Assembly (NCBI GenBank): GCA_964633405.1
Contig: CAZWFV010000009.1
Span: 1-22,208, forward strand
Direction of reading: 5' to 3'
DNA from: JAMCRD01 sp964633405
GTDB taxonomy: Bacteria > Patescibacteriota > Minisyncoccia > UBA6257 > Colwellbacteraceae
Length of the DNA: 22,208 nucleotides
Of the stretch, positions 9,668 through 17,410 are shown one piece after another. The number at the start of each line of letters is the position of its first letter. The stretch's first letter is position 1. Position numbers and translations under genes: made by a program. Under the pieces are notes generated by a model. It was not told the DNA's origin. It did not search any database and saw nothing but the letters and a program-made list of their open reading frames with translations.

Positions 9668-11589
9668 TGTTTGTTGTTGAGCGGTCTTCACACAATCCAC
9701 TGATCAGCCCAATAACCGACCATCCCTGGGAATCTTTCGCTTCCTTCAATTGGTGTCCGATACAGGACCAGGACAAGATACACTGCGTCTATCGGGCTAT
9801 GTCCGACAAGTCGTTCCTGTCCAAGAACGAGCTTAACGTTTCCAGTATAGGTTACGCCGACAGTAAGGACGGGATACATTTCAAGAACCGCAGGCAACTT
9901 ATCGCACCGGAGGAAAACTGGGAGCGGTTTGGCTGCGAAGATCCGCGGGTTACCAAGATAGACGGCAAGTACTACATATTCTATACGGCTCTCTCGACCT
10001 ACCCGTTCAGCGCGGAAGGCATAAGAATCGCCGTGGCCGTGACCAAGGATTTTAAGAAGATAGAGGAAAAGCACTTGGTCACGCCGTTCAACGCGAAAGC
10101 GATGGTGCTGTTTCCCGAGAAGATAGACGGGAAATATTTTGCACTGCTCACGGCCCACACCGACTCGCCACCGGTGAAAATATGCTGGGCGAAGTTCGAC
10201 CGGCTGGAACAGATCTGGTCGAAGGAATATTGGGACAAGTGGCACGCAGACATAGACGCCCACCGGTTGGTCGTCAAACGGAAAGACTCAGACCAGGTCG
10301 AGATAGGCTCCGTGCCGATAAAGACAGCATACGGCTGGCTCGTCCTTTACTCACATATCCAGAACTACTATTCGCAGAACAAGATATTCGGCGTCGAGGC
10401 GCTGCTCTTCGATATTACCGACCCGACCAAGATAATCGCCAGGACAGACAGCCCGATCCTAGTTCCGGAGGAGACCTATGAGATGTTCGGTCAGGTCCCG
10501 AACGTGGTTTTTCCATCGGGCTCGTTCATATCCAGCCAGAAACTGCATATATATTACGGGGCCACCGATACTACCTGCTGCCGGGCGGATGTTCGCCTGT
10601 CCGACCTACTCGACAGCATCGCCAAGAAGCATGTCGTGCTCCGCTCGGAGGATAACCCGATCCTGACCCCCAACGACATGAACATATGGGAAGACAAGGC
10701 GGTCTTCAATCCTGCGGCGATAGACTTGGACGGTAAGATTAGGCTGGTCTACCGGGCTATGGGCGACAGCAACGTATCCGTCATGGGCTATGCCGAGACG
10801 GAAGACGGCTTGCAGATCACCGATAGAGCCGCCCAGCCCATTTATGTGCCGCGGGAGTCCTTCGAAAAGCCCTCCCGCAGCGGAGTGTCGGGGTCGGGCT
10901 GCGAGGACCCGCGGATAACTCGGATGGGAGACACTTTATATATGTTCTATACGGCCTATGACGGCACCAATCCGCCGACCATCGCCACGACCAGGATAAA
11001 AGTGCAGGATTTCGCGGCCAAGAAATGGAACTGGACCAAACCGGCGGTGATAAGCCCGTTCGGGATAGATAACAAGGACTCCTGCCTGTTTCCGGAGAAG
11101 GTCAACAGTCATTATCTGGTGTTCCACCGGGCGCATAACCACATCTGCTTGGATCCGGTGAAATCGCTCAACTTCGAGGTGGACAAGATAGAAAGCTTCA
11201 CTCCGATTATCGGGCCGAGACCGGGGATGTGGGATGGGGTCAAGGTCGGCACGTCCGCCCCGCCGATCAAGACCGGTAAGGGATGGTTGCTCTTCTATCA
11301 CGGCCTCTCCAACGAAGGTATATACCGCGTCGGCGCCGTCTTGCTCGGCTTGGACGACCCAAGCATAGTTCTTTCTAGGACGACCGGTTATATATTCTCC
11401 CCGGACATGCCGTATGAGAGAATCGGCCAGGTTTCGAATGTGGTCTTCCCCTGCGGATTGGTGGAGCGGTCCGGGACTTTGTTCATATACTACGGCGCGG
11501 CTGACAAGGTGGTGGGTGTGGCCAAGACCGATCTCGGCCGCCTGCTCAATATCTTAGATTACCCCCCTGAAGTAGACTCTTGTGTATAA
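9667..11589 (+). CDS. Tandem two-module GH130-family protein
   Basis: 640 residues made of two complete GH130-like propellers. Module 1 (about 1-320) has NPLISPITDHPWE, FGCEDPRVTKIDGKYYIFY (Asp92), LFPEKIDGKYFALL, PIKTAYGWLVLY and IYYGATDTTCCRADV. Module 2 (about 323-635) has NPILTPNDMNIWE, GCEDPRITRMGDTLYMFY (Asp414), LFPEKVNSHYLVFHRAH (His487, Arg488), APPIKTGKGWLLFYHG and IYYGAADKVVGVAKT. Both keep the acidic CEDPR signature, but only module 2 keeps the His-Arg after FPEK; module 1 has Leu161-Thr162 there. I chose the ATG at 9667, which forms TGATG with the previous stop, over the TTG three bases earlier. It is translationally coupled to the preceding GH130 gene, and the two proteins together carry four modules. 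Mannoside processing is the family role; the real substrate is not visible. Confidence 0.82.
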   Translation: MFVVERSSHNPLISPITDHPWESFASFNWCPIQDQDKIHCVYRAMSDKSFLSKNELNVSSIGYADSKDGIHFKNRRQLIAPEENWERFGCEDPRVTKIDGKYYIFYTALSTYPFSAEGIRIAVAVTKDFKKIEEKHLVTPFNAKAMVLFPEKIDGKYFALLTAHTDSPPVKICWAKFDRLEQIWSKEYWDKWHADIDAHRLVVKRKDSDQVEIGSVPIKTAYGWLVLYSHIQNYYSQNKIFGVEALLFDITDPTKIIARTDSPILVPEETYEMFGQVPNVVFPSGSFISSQKLHIYYGATDTTCCRADVRLSDLLDSIAKKHVVLRSEDNPILTPNDMNIWEDKAVFNPAAIDLDGKIRLVYRAMGDSNVSVMGYAETEDGLQITDRAAQPIYVPRESFEKPSRSGVSGSGCEDPRITRMGDTLYMFYTAYDGTNPPTIATTRIKVQDFAAKKWNWTKPAVISPFGIDNKDSCLFPEKVNSHYLVFHRAHNHICLDPVKSLNFEVDKIESFTPIIGPRPGMWDGVKVGTSAPPIKTGKGWLLFYHGLSNEGIYRVGAVLLGLDDPSIVLSRTTGYIFSPDMPYERIGQVSNVVFPCGLVERSGTLFIYYGAADKVVGVAKTDLGRLLNILDYPPEVDSCV

Positions 11590-11594
11590 TTGTC

Positions 11595-13256
11595 ATGATG
11601 GATTTAAAAAGCGAGATCGAGTCCTTTTTAAAGGGTGATGTTTCCGATAATCAGGAAGACATAGAAAAATACAGCAAAGATTACTCCGTATTTAAAGTCA
11701 AACCGAGACTAGTCGTTTTCCCCAAGGATATAGAGGACCTGCAGAACCTGGTAAAATTTGCGGAGAAAAAGAAAGCGGCGGGGGAGGATATATCCCTGAC
11801 CGGCCGTTCCGCCGGGACGGACATGACCGGAGGGCCGTTGAACAGCGGGATAATCATATCCTTCACCAAATACTTCAACCATATAAAGGAGATCACCGAC
11901 GACTATGTCCGGGTGGAGCCTGGGGTATATTTCAGGGATTTGGAGAAAGAACTGACTTCCCGGGGCCTGTTGTACCCACCGTACCCGGCTTCGAAAGATC
12001 TGTGCGCTCTGGGCGGGATGGTCAATAACAATTCGGGCGGAGAGAAGACCCTGGCCTACGGTAAGACCGAGAATTATGTTCGCGAACTGACTCTAGTGAT
12101 GAGCGACGGCGAGAAGCACGTTATCAGGCCGCTCTCCGGCAGCGAGCTGAAGGAGAAACTGGAAGAGAAGAGTTTCGAAGGGGATATATACCGCAAGGTT
12201 CACGCACTCATCGAGCAGAATTATGACCTGATCAAGAAGGCCAAACCCGACGTATCTAAGAATTCGGCCGGGTATTACCTATGGAACGTCTGGGATAGGA
12301 ATAAGGACGTCTTCGACCTGACCAGGCTTGTCGTCGGCTCCCAGGGGACGTTCGGACTTCTGGCCGAGGTAAAACTGGGCTTGGTGAAGCTGAAGAAACA
12401 CTCGCGACTTTGCGTTATCTTCCTCAAGGATCTGCAATGGGCGGCTGATCTGGTCGAGGAGGCGCTTAAGTTCAATCCGGAGAGCATTGAATCGTACGAC
12501 GACAAGACGATAGAGATCGCAGTCAAGCTGTGGAAGCAAGTCATAGCCGCCATGAAGGGCAACGCCCTGATTCTAGCCTGGCAATTCCTGCCTGAGATGC
12601 TTATGGCGATGAGAGGGGGACTGCCCAAGATGATTATGATGGTCGAGATCACCGGCGATGACGAGAAGGAACTGGACCGCAAGCTGTGGCAGCTGCGGGA
12701 TGACATAGAGAAGTTCTCCAGGTCGCACTCAGGCATACAGGTCCATGCCCTCAAGAACGAGAAGGAAGAGCAGAAATATTGGACCATCCGTCGGCAGAGC
12801 TTCGCTCTGTTGCACAACAACACCACAGGCCTGGACACAGCCCCGTTTATAGACGACTTCGTGGTCAAACCGGAATATATGGCGCAGGTTCTGCCGAAGG
12901 TCAATACCATACTGGATAAGTATAAGAAAGATCTGATCTATACCATTGCCGGCCATCCTGGGAATGGTAACTTCCACATAATCCCGCTGATGAATCTCAA
13001 GGACGAGCGCGTACGCGCCCTCATCCCGGTCATCTCGGACCAGGTTTACAAGCTTGTGCTCCAGTATCACGGTTCGATCACGGCCGAGCATAACGACGGT
13101 CTTATCAGAAGCCCGTACCTGGAAATGATGTATGGCAAGGAGATCGTCGGCCTGTTCGGACAGGTGAAGAAGATATTCGATCCGGAGAACATCTTCAATC
13201 CTAGAAAGAAAGTCGGCGCCAGTTTGAAGTATTCAATGGACCACATCAACGGATAG
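11595..13256 (+). CDS. FAD-linked oxidase, GlcD/D-lactate dehydrogenase family
   Basis: About 553 residues. The N-terminal FAD-binding type 4 (PCMH) domain is seen in PRLVVFPKDIEDLQNLVKFA, LTGRSAGTDMTGG (69-80), VRVEPGVYFRDLEKEL and LGGMVNNNSGGEKTLAYGKT. The FAD-oxidase C-terminal domain follows, with GHPGNGNFHIIPL (453-465), SITAEHNDGLIRSPYLE and FDPENIFNPRKK. Family members oxidise D-lactate, glycolate or 2-hydroxyglutarate and pass electrons to quinones or partner proteins. No iron-sulfur CCG domain is attached. I start at ATG 11595 (or 11598) rather than the upstream TTG at 11580, which lies in the previous gene. TATAAT sits at 11585-11590, too close to act for this start unless transcripts are leaderless. 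It follows the GH130 pair by 5 bases. With the NAD-dependent dehydrogenase upstream it suggests two-way handling of a 2-hydroxyacid. Confidence 0.88.
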   Translation: MMDLKSEIESFLKGDVSDNQEDIEKYSKDYSVFKVKPRLVVFPKDIEDLQNLVKFAEKKKAAGEDISLTGRSAGTDMTGGPLNSGIIISFTKYFNHIKEITDDYVRVEPGVYFRDLEKELTSRGLLYPPYPASKDLCALGGMVNNNSGGEKTLAYGKTENYVRELTLVMSDGEKHVIRPLSGSELKEKLEEKSFEGDIYRKVHALIEQNYDLIKKAKPDVSKNSAGYYLWNVWDRNKDVFDLTRLVVGSQGTFGLLAEVKLGLVKLKKHSRLCVIFLKDLQWAADLVEEALKFNPESIESYDDKTIEIAVKLWKQVIAAMKGNALILAWQFLPEMLMAMRGGLPKMIMMVEITGDDEKELDRKLWQLRDDIEKFSRSHSGIQVHALKNEKEEQKYWTIRRQSFALLHNNTTGLDTAPFIDDFVVKPEYMAQVLPKVNTILDKYKKDLIYTIAGHPGNGNFHIIPLMNLKDERVRALIPVISDQVYKLVLQYHGSITAEHNDGLIRSPYLEMMYGKEIVGLFGQVKKIFDPENIFNPRKKVGASLKYSMDHING

Positions 13257-13263
13257 TGACCCC

Positions 13264-13608
13264 ATGAATCCCTGGAATTTTTTCGGTGACAGCGAACGGA
13301 ACAAGATATTGGAGCAGGCCAAGGAGCTCGGCCCGGAGAAGATAATGGCCGTGCAGGAAGAGTGGCCGAAGCTTATCGCCAGAGCCAAGGCTTATAAGGA
13401 AAGCGGGAAAGATCCGAAGGACCTCGAGGTTCAGGAACTGGCCAAGCGCTGGATCGAGCTGGTCGACAGCTTTACCGGCGGGGATAAGGGGGTGCACGAC
13501 GGCCTGACCAAGATGTATACCGAAAGCGGCGGTGCGCTTAAGAGCCGATTCGGCAGCAAAATTCCCGACCTGGACGTGATTGAGTATATACTGAAGGCGC
13601 TTAAATAG
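13264..13608 (+). CDS. Free-standing TipAS-domain protein
   Basis: A 114-residue soluble, helical protein. The pattern EEWPKLIARAKAYKESGKDP, VQELAKRWIELVDSFTGGDKG, LTKMYTESGGALKSRFG and YILKALK matches the TipAS antibiotic-recognition domain, the C-terminal ligand-binding part of the MerR-type activator TipAL. No DNA-binding MerR domain is present, so this is a stand-alone sensor or binding domain of nearly full TipAS length, preceded by a short N-terminal extension. It starts 7 bases after the FAD oxidase stop, so the two are probably cotranscribed. No Shine-Dalgarno is seen. The role is unknown: it could bind thiopeptide-like or other hydrophobic ligands, or serve in something unrelated. 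The domain call is from pattern recognition alone. Its stop lies 3 bases from the convergent phosphoesterase stop. Confidence 0.72.
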   Translation: MNPWNFFGDSERNKILEQAKELGPEKIMAVQEEWPKLIARAKAYKESGKDPKDLEVQELAKRWIELVDSFTGGDKGVHDGLTKMYTESGGALKSRFGSKIPDLDVIEYILKALK

Positions 13609-13611
13609 GTC

Positions 13612-14724
13612 CTAGCGGAAATCGATCAGCACTATCTCCGATCTGGTGCCGACCCGCAGGGGCGGTCCCCATGTTCCGGTGCCACTCGAGGTGTATTGGA
13701 GCATCTGGCCGACCCGGTGCAGGCCGTGGTCATAGCCCTTATAGATCAGCCTGGTTACGTAGTTGTACGGCCACATTTGCGCCTGATGGGTGTGTCCAGA
13801 TATCATCAGTCCTATCCCTTCCTGCTCGGCGACGTCGACGTACGAGGGTGAATGTTTGAGTAGTATATAAAACTTATTCTTGTCCCTGATCAGCTCGCCC
13901 AATATGTGCCGGAAGCTGGCTCTCTTACTGGTGCTTTTGTAGTCCACGCCGACGAGCTGGATACCATCCACTTCCAGTGATTCGTCCACCAATGCCCTCA
14001 TTCCAGCTCGCTGCACTGCCTCCAGGTATTTGGCGTTGTCAGAGAATTCCTCATGGTTGCCCAGTATGAAATACTTGCCCAAGCTCGGTTTGAGTTCGGC
14101 AAAGGACCTGATTGAATCATCCAGATCTATGGCCACGCCGTCATACAGGTCTCCGCCCACGAAAAGGATGTCCGGATCCAGTTTCCTTATCTTCTCGGCT
14201 ATTCTCTCCGAGAAACGTCGGCCGTATATCTGGCCCAGCTGCAGGTCGCTTACCCATACCGCCCTGCGGCCCCTCCATGATCTGGGTAATTTGTCCGATT
14301 TCACCTCAAGGCGCGCCACCGCTATGCGGCGCGCATTGTACAGGCCGTAGAGGGCGATTACTATCGCCGCGGCGAAGAGCGCCCTACCGATAAGCCTTAC
14401 GGTCGCCATGCCCCAGCCAAAAGGAAGCAGTATGGCCAGGGCGATATAGAAAACCATCGCGGTGATCACCAGATAATTCAGGAAGCCGAGCCAGACCGCC
14501 GCCAGTCGGTAAAGGGTCCTGGTGAAAATATTGTTGTGCAGGTTCTCGATCAGCGAGGCGGGGACGAAACTTATCGAGAGCAGCCCCAACGCTATCTGCA
14601 GGGTATGCAGGGTGGCGGGGTTGGTCACATTGAATACAGTAACTATCACCTCGTATTCGAAGAGGTGGAATATAAAAAGCGCCAACTGAACGATACTAGC
14701 GAAAGCCAGAACTATATAGGCCAT
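13612..14724 (-). CDS. Membrane-anchored metallophosphoesterase (YkuE-like)
   Basis: 370 residues. The N-terminal ~125 residues contain four hydrophobic segments (about 3-22, 41-58, 75-102 and 110-128). The calcineurin-like phosphoesterase domain follows, probably on the cytosolic or outer face of the membrane; topology is not decided. The metal motifs are SDLQLG (159-164), GGDLYDG (190-196, Asp192), GNHEE (222-226), KHSP (290-293) and GHTHQAQ (310-316), ending with TSSGTGTWGPPLRVG. The first motif has Gln162 where most relatives have a metal-binding His. Related proteins include YkuE-type lipid or lipid-sugar pyrophosphatases, and the substrate here is unknown. It starts 9 bases after the HerA-like gene on the same strand, so the two form a unit. 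It converges on the TipAS gene with only 3 bases between stops and no terminator. Confidence 0.85.
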   Translation of the reverse strand: MAYIVLAFASIVQLALFIFHLFEYEVIVTVFNVTNPATLHTLQIALGLLSISFVPASLIENLHNNIFTRTLYRLAAVWLGFLNYLVITAMVFYIALAILLPFGWGMATVRLIGRALFAAAIVIALYGLYNARRIAVARLEVKSDKLPRSWRGRRAVWVSDLQLGQIYGRRFSERIAEKIRKLDPDILFVGGDLYDGVAIDLDDSIRSFAELKPSLGKYFILGNHEEFSDNAKYLEAVQRAGMRALVDESLEVDGIQLVGVDYKSTSKRASFRHILGELIRDKNKFYILLKHSPSYVDVAEQEGIGLMISGHTHQAQMWPYNYVTRLIYKGYDHGLHRVGQMLQYTSSGTGTWGPPLRVGTRSEIVLIDFR

Positions 14725-14733
14725 TCGTATCGA

Positions 14734-16788
14734 TTATTTATCCACGGTGAATTTGTTGATCTGCACGGGCACTATGTATGGATTCGACATAGTCTTCGTT
14801 CTTAGAAAGCCCCGTTCGTTGGTCCGGAGTATGCTCCGCTCGAAGTCGGCAAAATCATAGAATTTGTTCAGCTCCCGGGTCTCGTCCGTATTGTTGAGAT
14901 GGCCGATGAACCAGTTGGCCGTGTTCCTAAGCACGTTCTTCTGGATGGAGCTTACTTCCTGGGTTGCGTAGATGAGACCAAGATGGTATTTCGCGCCCTC
15001 TTTCGCCGTCCTGATCCATACATTGGACAGATCCTGGTATTCCGCGGCCGGAAGAAGGTTGTGCGCTTCCTCAATGTAGATAAGTATTTCCCTTGGTTCG
15101 ACGCCCGTCCGGAAATCGGCTTTGTTGCCTTCGAATATCCGTTCCATCACGCGCTCGGCGGTTATACCATTGAGTTCCGCGTCCCCGCCGGATTGATCGA
15201 TAATAACCAGTCTGCCGTCCTTCAGCCCGGCGTATATATCCTCGGCATAGTCCAAACCTTCCCCGATGCCATGCTGTTCCCTGACGCGGCCGATTATCTT
15301 GGGGCCGTTACTGTACTTAAACATCTCCAATATTTTCATCAGATCCTCACTGGCCCAGGAACTCTGGGAAACGCTCCTCTCCACATAGTCGTTGTCGAAT
15401 GAACCGAATCCGGAATCCCTATCCCGCACGAAATCGCACAGGTCCCTGGCCGACGCCGCTATCTGGTTCCAGCTTATGTCCGGCTTGACCAGTAATGCGG
15501 CTCCCCGGCCGTAGGCGGAGGCGTTCTTACCCCCGCTTTCCGTCATAGCCCTCAGCAGCTCTTTATCAAACAAGCCGTCCGTTTCTGGCTTTGTGTCCTT
15601 CGGGGGAGTAAGACCGGCCCTGAACAGCAAGGCTCGATAGTACAAGACCATGCGTTTATGCCTCTTTATCTCCTCCGATCCGGGGACGTCCTCGAGCCGA
15701 TCCAGTCTGACGTCTCTGAAATTCGATATGTATTTTGAACTGTCCCCGGCGATGATGGCGTCGATGATATCCTTGCCTACCTGTAGATTGCGGTCAGCGT
15801 AGAAATCTAGCCTCATAAGTCTGCGGTCCCGGTCGTTGGGGTGGGGGACTGTTCCGTAAGTCACCACCTCCTCCCTGGCATCCCTCAGGCGACCTACCGG
15901 TCCTTTCATCCATACGTTCACGACCGCGTCGGATTTTGCTCCCTTGCCTTTGTCCTGCACGTTCTCATTGGTGTATTCGCCGTTGGGGTCGAATACCAGC
16001 TGGCCTATCTTCCTGCCATGCGCCTTCCAGCGCAATTGGAAGATGGACTCCAATATTATCTTGGTCGTATTCGATTTTCCCGTCCGGCTCATGCCGAAAA
16101 GGGCTGTCCGCTGATTAAGTAGGTCGGTGGGAGTTATGGTAACCGGAACGCCGGATACGTTCTGGGACGGCCGGTTGGTCGAGGCGTATCTGACCTCCCC
16201 GATGGTGAACGACGTCTCGTCGCCGGAGCCGTAGCCGGGGTGGCGATAATTGACCACTTTCTCCAGGGGTTTGCCCCTGAGCTTGAATACCTTTAGTGCG
16301 CTGTTCGGATAATAATTACTCAGATCCGATCCGAATACTAACCTCTCCTGCTCGATATAGAAGGTCCCCATCACCCGGCAGCGCACGCCGGTGTAGCTGA
16401 GCACCTTGCGCAGGATCGGATCGACGATCGCTTCGTCATCCCACAGACTTTCAAAATCTCCGCTCACTCTTTTTGCGCCAGCGAGCCTCAGCCGCGTGAA
16501 TTCCTCGTCGGAGGGCATTTCCCCGCGGTCCATCACCCGGAGTAGGATGACCGACGCATCTTCACTGTTGATGTCGAAGTTCTTCTTTGGGTTGATTCTA
16601 GTCGCGGCCAGGAAGGACAGCGCCGGTATGCCGCCGACCCTTTGCCGGTCGGCGTCCTGAATCTGGACCAGCGCTTCTTCGTAACCGAGGGAATATACTT
16701 CGCCGACGTAGGCTTCGGGTTCGATCAGGTCCGATAGTAAGCTGGCAGCTCCGGAAGGACCTGCTGTCTTATCGATAAGTTCAGTCAT
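14734..16788 (-). CDS. HerA-like / DUF87 P-loop ATPase
   Basis: 684 residues. The N-terminal ~220 residues hold a beta-rich HAS-barrel-like region, with GEVRYASTNRPSQNVSGVPV just before the ATPase core. The core shows Walker A GMSRTGKS (232-239), the VFDPNGEYTN motif (265-274), Walker B ILIYIEEAHN (568-577), the YATQEVSSI segment with Gln610 and Arg621 as a possible arginine finger. HerA/FtsK-superfamily ATPases form hexamers that pump or remodel DNA, often with the nuclease NurA or as part of defence systems. No NurA, Sir2 or DUF4297-type partner lies next to it here; the coupled neighbour is a membrane metallophosphoesterase. A long insertion (about 275-510) separates the Walker motifs. The start is ATG at 16788, with GGTAAAG just upstream as a weak ribosome site. 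DNA translocation is inferred from the family. Confidence 0.88.
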   Translation of the reverse strand: MTELIDKTAGPSGAASLLSDLIEPEAYVGEVYSLGYEEALVQIQDADRQRVGGIPALSFLAATRINPKKNFDINSEDASVILLRVMDRGEMPSDEEFTRLRLAGAKRVSGDFESLWDDEAIVDPILRKVLSYTGVRCRVMGTFYIEQERLVFGSDLSNYYPNSALKVFKLRGKPLEKVVNYRHPGYGSGDETSFTIGEVRYASTNRPSQNVSGVPVTITPTDLLNQRTALFGMSRTGKSNTTKIILESIFQLRWKAHGRKIGQLVFDPNGEYTNENVQDKGKGAKSDAVVNVWMKGPVGRLRDAREEVVTYGTVPHPNDRDRRLMRLDFYADRNLQVGKDIIDAIIAGDSSKYISNFRDVRLDRLEDVPGSEEIKRHKRMVLYYRALLFRAGLTPPKDTKPETDGLFDKELLRAMTESGGKNASAYGRGAALLVKPDISWNQIAASARDLCDFVRDRDSGFGSFDNDYVERSVSQSSWASEDLMKILEMFKYSNGPKIIGRVREQHGIGEGLDYAEDIYAGLKDGRLVIIDQSGGDAELNGITAERVMERIFEGNKADFRTGVEPREILIYIEEAHNLLPAAEYQDLSNVWIRTAKEGAKYHLGLIYATQEVSSIQKNVLRNTANWFIGHLNNTDETRELNKFYDFADFERSILRTNERGFLRTKTMSNPYIVPVQINKFTVDK

Positions 16789-16968
16789 CTTTACCGACGA
16801 AGGTTTATTTCTATAAACGTCATGATCAACGACAATCTAATTGCACAGTAAGGATAACATCCTATAGCCCGCGGGCAAGTATTACGTCGTCCGCGCTTCT
16901 GCGCTCCGCAGTTTTATGCTATATGTATTAGGTGTAAAGGGTTAAAGGTCGCTAATTCAAGATTATAT
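16789..16968. promoter_or_regulatory. Divergent intergenic promoter region
   Basis: This 180-base gap separates the minus-strand HerA-like gene from the plus-strand zinc-ribbon gene and must hold promoters for both. TGCTATAT, an extended -10-like element, lies near 16917-16924 for the plus strand. For the minus strand a TTATAGA-type element lies about 20-25 bases before the HerA start. A perfect 10-bp palindrome GCCCGCGGGC (16867-16876) and a small GCGC-TTCT-GCGC hairpin (16893-16904) sit between them and could be operators. No coding frame was found. Confidence 0.4.
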
Positions 16969-17331
16969 ATGGAACAGGCAAACAACGAAGATAGAGAACA
17001 CGCTCCTTATTACTGTCCGGAATGTTACCACTGCCGGTTTCGCGGCATGCGCAGCGGATGGGATTGTCCCTGCGGCTACGGCCATATGCACATCCACAGA
17101 CACTTCTTCTTGAGGCTGATTCTGGCGGTGGTTGTGGCGGCGCTGGTCTTTTATGTGGGCGTCAAGGTAGGAGAGATAAAATCCGCCTTCTCCGGATATT
17201 TCTACGGTAGATACAGCGATTACGGGACGCAGCAGCCGTATCCATACCAGCTCTATAATGGTGGGTATATGATGGGCGGCGGCTATGCGGCTCCGGTGGG
17301 GGCTCCCACTTCAGTCGCTCCGACCAAGTAA
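16969..17331 (+). CDS. Small zinc-ribbon, single-pass membrane protein of unknown function
   Basis: A 120-residue protein that I do not recognise. Residues 12-45 are metal-ligand rich: Cys16, Cys19, Cys22, Cys33 and Cys35, then His39, His41, His43 and His45 (CPECYHC ... CPCGYGHMHIHRH). A single hydrophobic helix follows (about 46-67, FFLRLILAVVVAALVFYVGV). The tail is rich in Tyr, Gly, Gln and Pro (about 76-120). With no signal peptide, the zinc-ribbon head would be cytosolic and the tail outside by the charge distribution (Arg and His before the helix). The gene stands alone between a divergent promoter region and a strong terminator, so it is a single-gene transcript. The start is ATG at 16969 with no clear Shine-Dalgarno. 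A real gene is likely given codon pattern, composition and context; the function is open. Confidence 0.72.
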   Translation: MEQANNEDREHAPYYCPECYHCRFRGMRSGWDCPCGYGHMHIHRHFFLRLILAVVVAALVFYVGVKVGEIKSAFSGYFYGRYSDYGTQQPYPYQLYNGGYMMGGGYAAPVGAPTSVAPTK

Positions 17332-17350
17332 TATCGCAGCAGATAAGCCC

Positions 17351-17380
17351 ATAAAAGCCCTTAGAAAGGGCTTTTATGCT
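17351..17380 (+). terminator. Rho-independent terminator
   Basis: A perfect 12-bp stem (ATAAAAGCCCTT at 17351-17362 paired with 17366-17377) with a 3-base AGA loop ends in CTTTTAT. It lies 20 bases after the zinc-ribbon gene. Because the stem itself supplies an A-run on one side and a T-run on the other, it would also work on the opposite strand. Confidence 0.85.
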
Positions 17381-17385
17381 TAATA

Positions 17386-17394
17386 TGGTAGAAT
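17386..17394 (+). promoter_or_regulatory. Extended -10 promoter for the HAD-xseAB unit
   Basis: TGGTAGAAT fits an extended -10 (TGn + TAGAAT, one mismatch to TATAAT). It lies directly after the terminator and upstream of a new operon. No good -35 hexamer is seen at 16-18 bases, which extended -10 promoters tolerate. A transcript start near 17401 is expected. Confidence 0.5.
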
Positions 17395-17410
17395 TATAGG
17401 GAGGCAGAAT

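Noticed and set aside
14738..14746. TTATCCACG, a near-consensus DnaA box at the end of the HerA-like gene
   Set aside because: Within coding sequence, one mismatch, no cluster of boxes nearby.
13612..16788. Anti-phage defence island reading of the HerA-like gene
   Set aside because: No Sir2, DUF4297, NurA, methylase or other defence partner is adjacent; family membership alone is not enough.
16867..16904. GC-rich palindrome and hairpin read as a terminator
   Set aside because: Stems are only 4-5 bp and the following T-run is short; divergent flanking genes need no terminator there.
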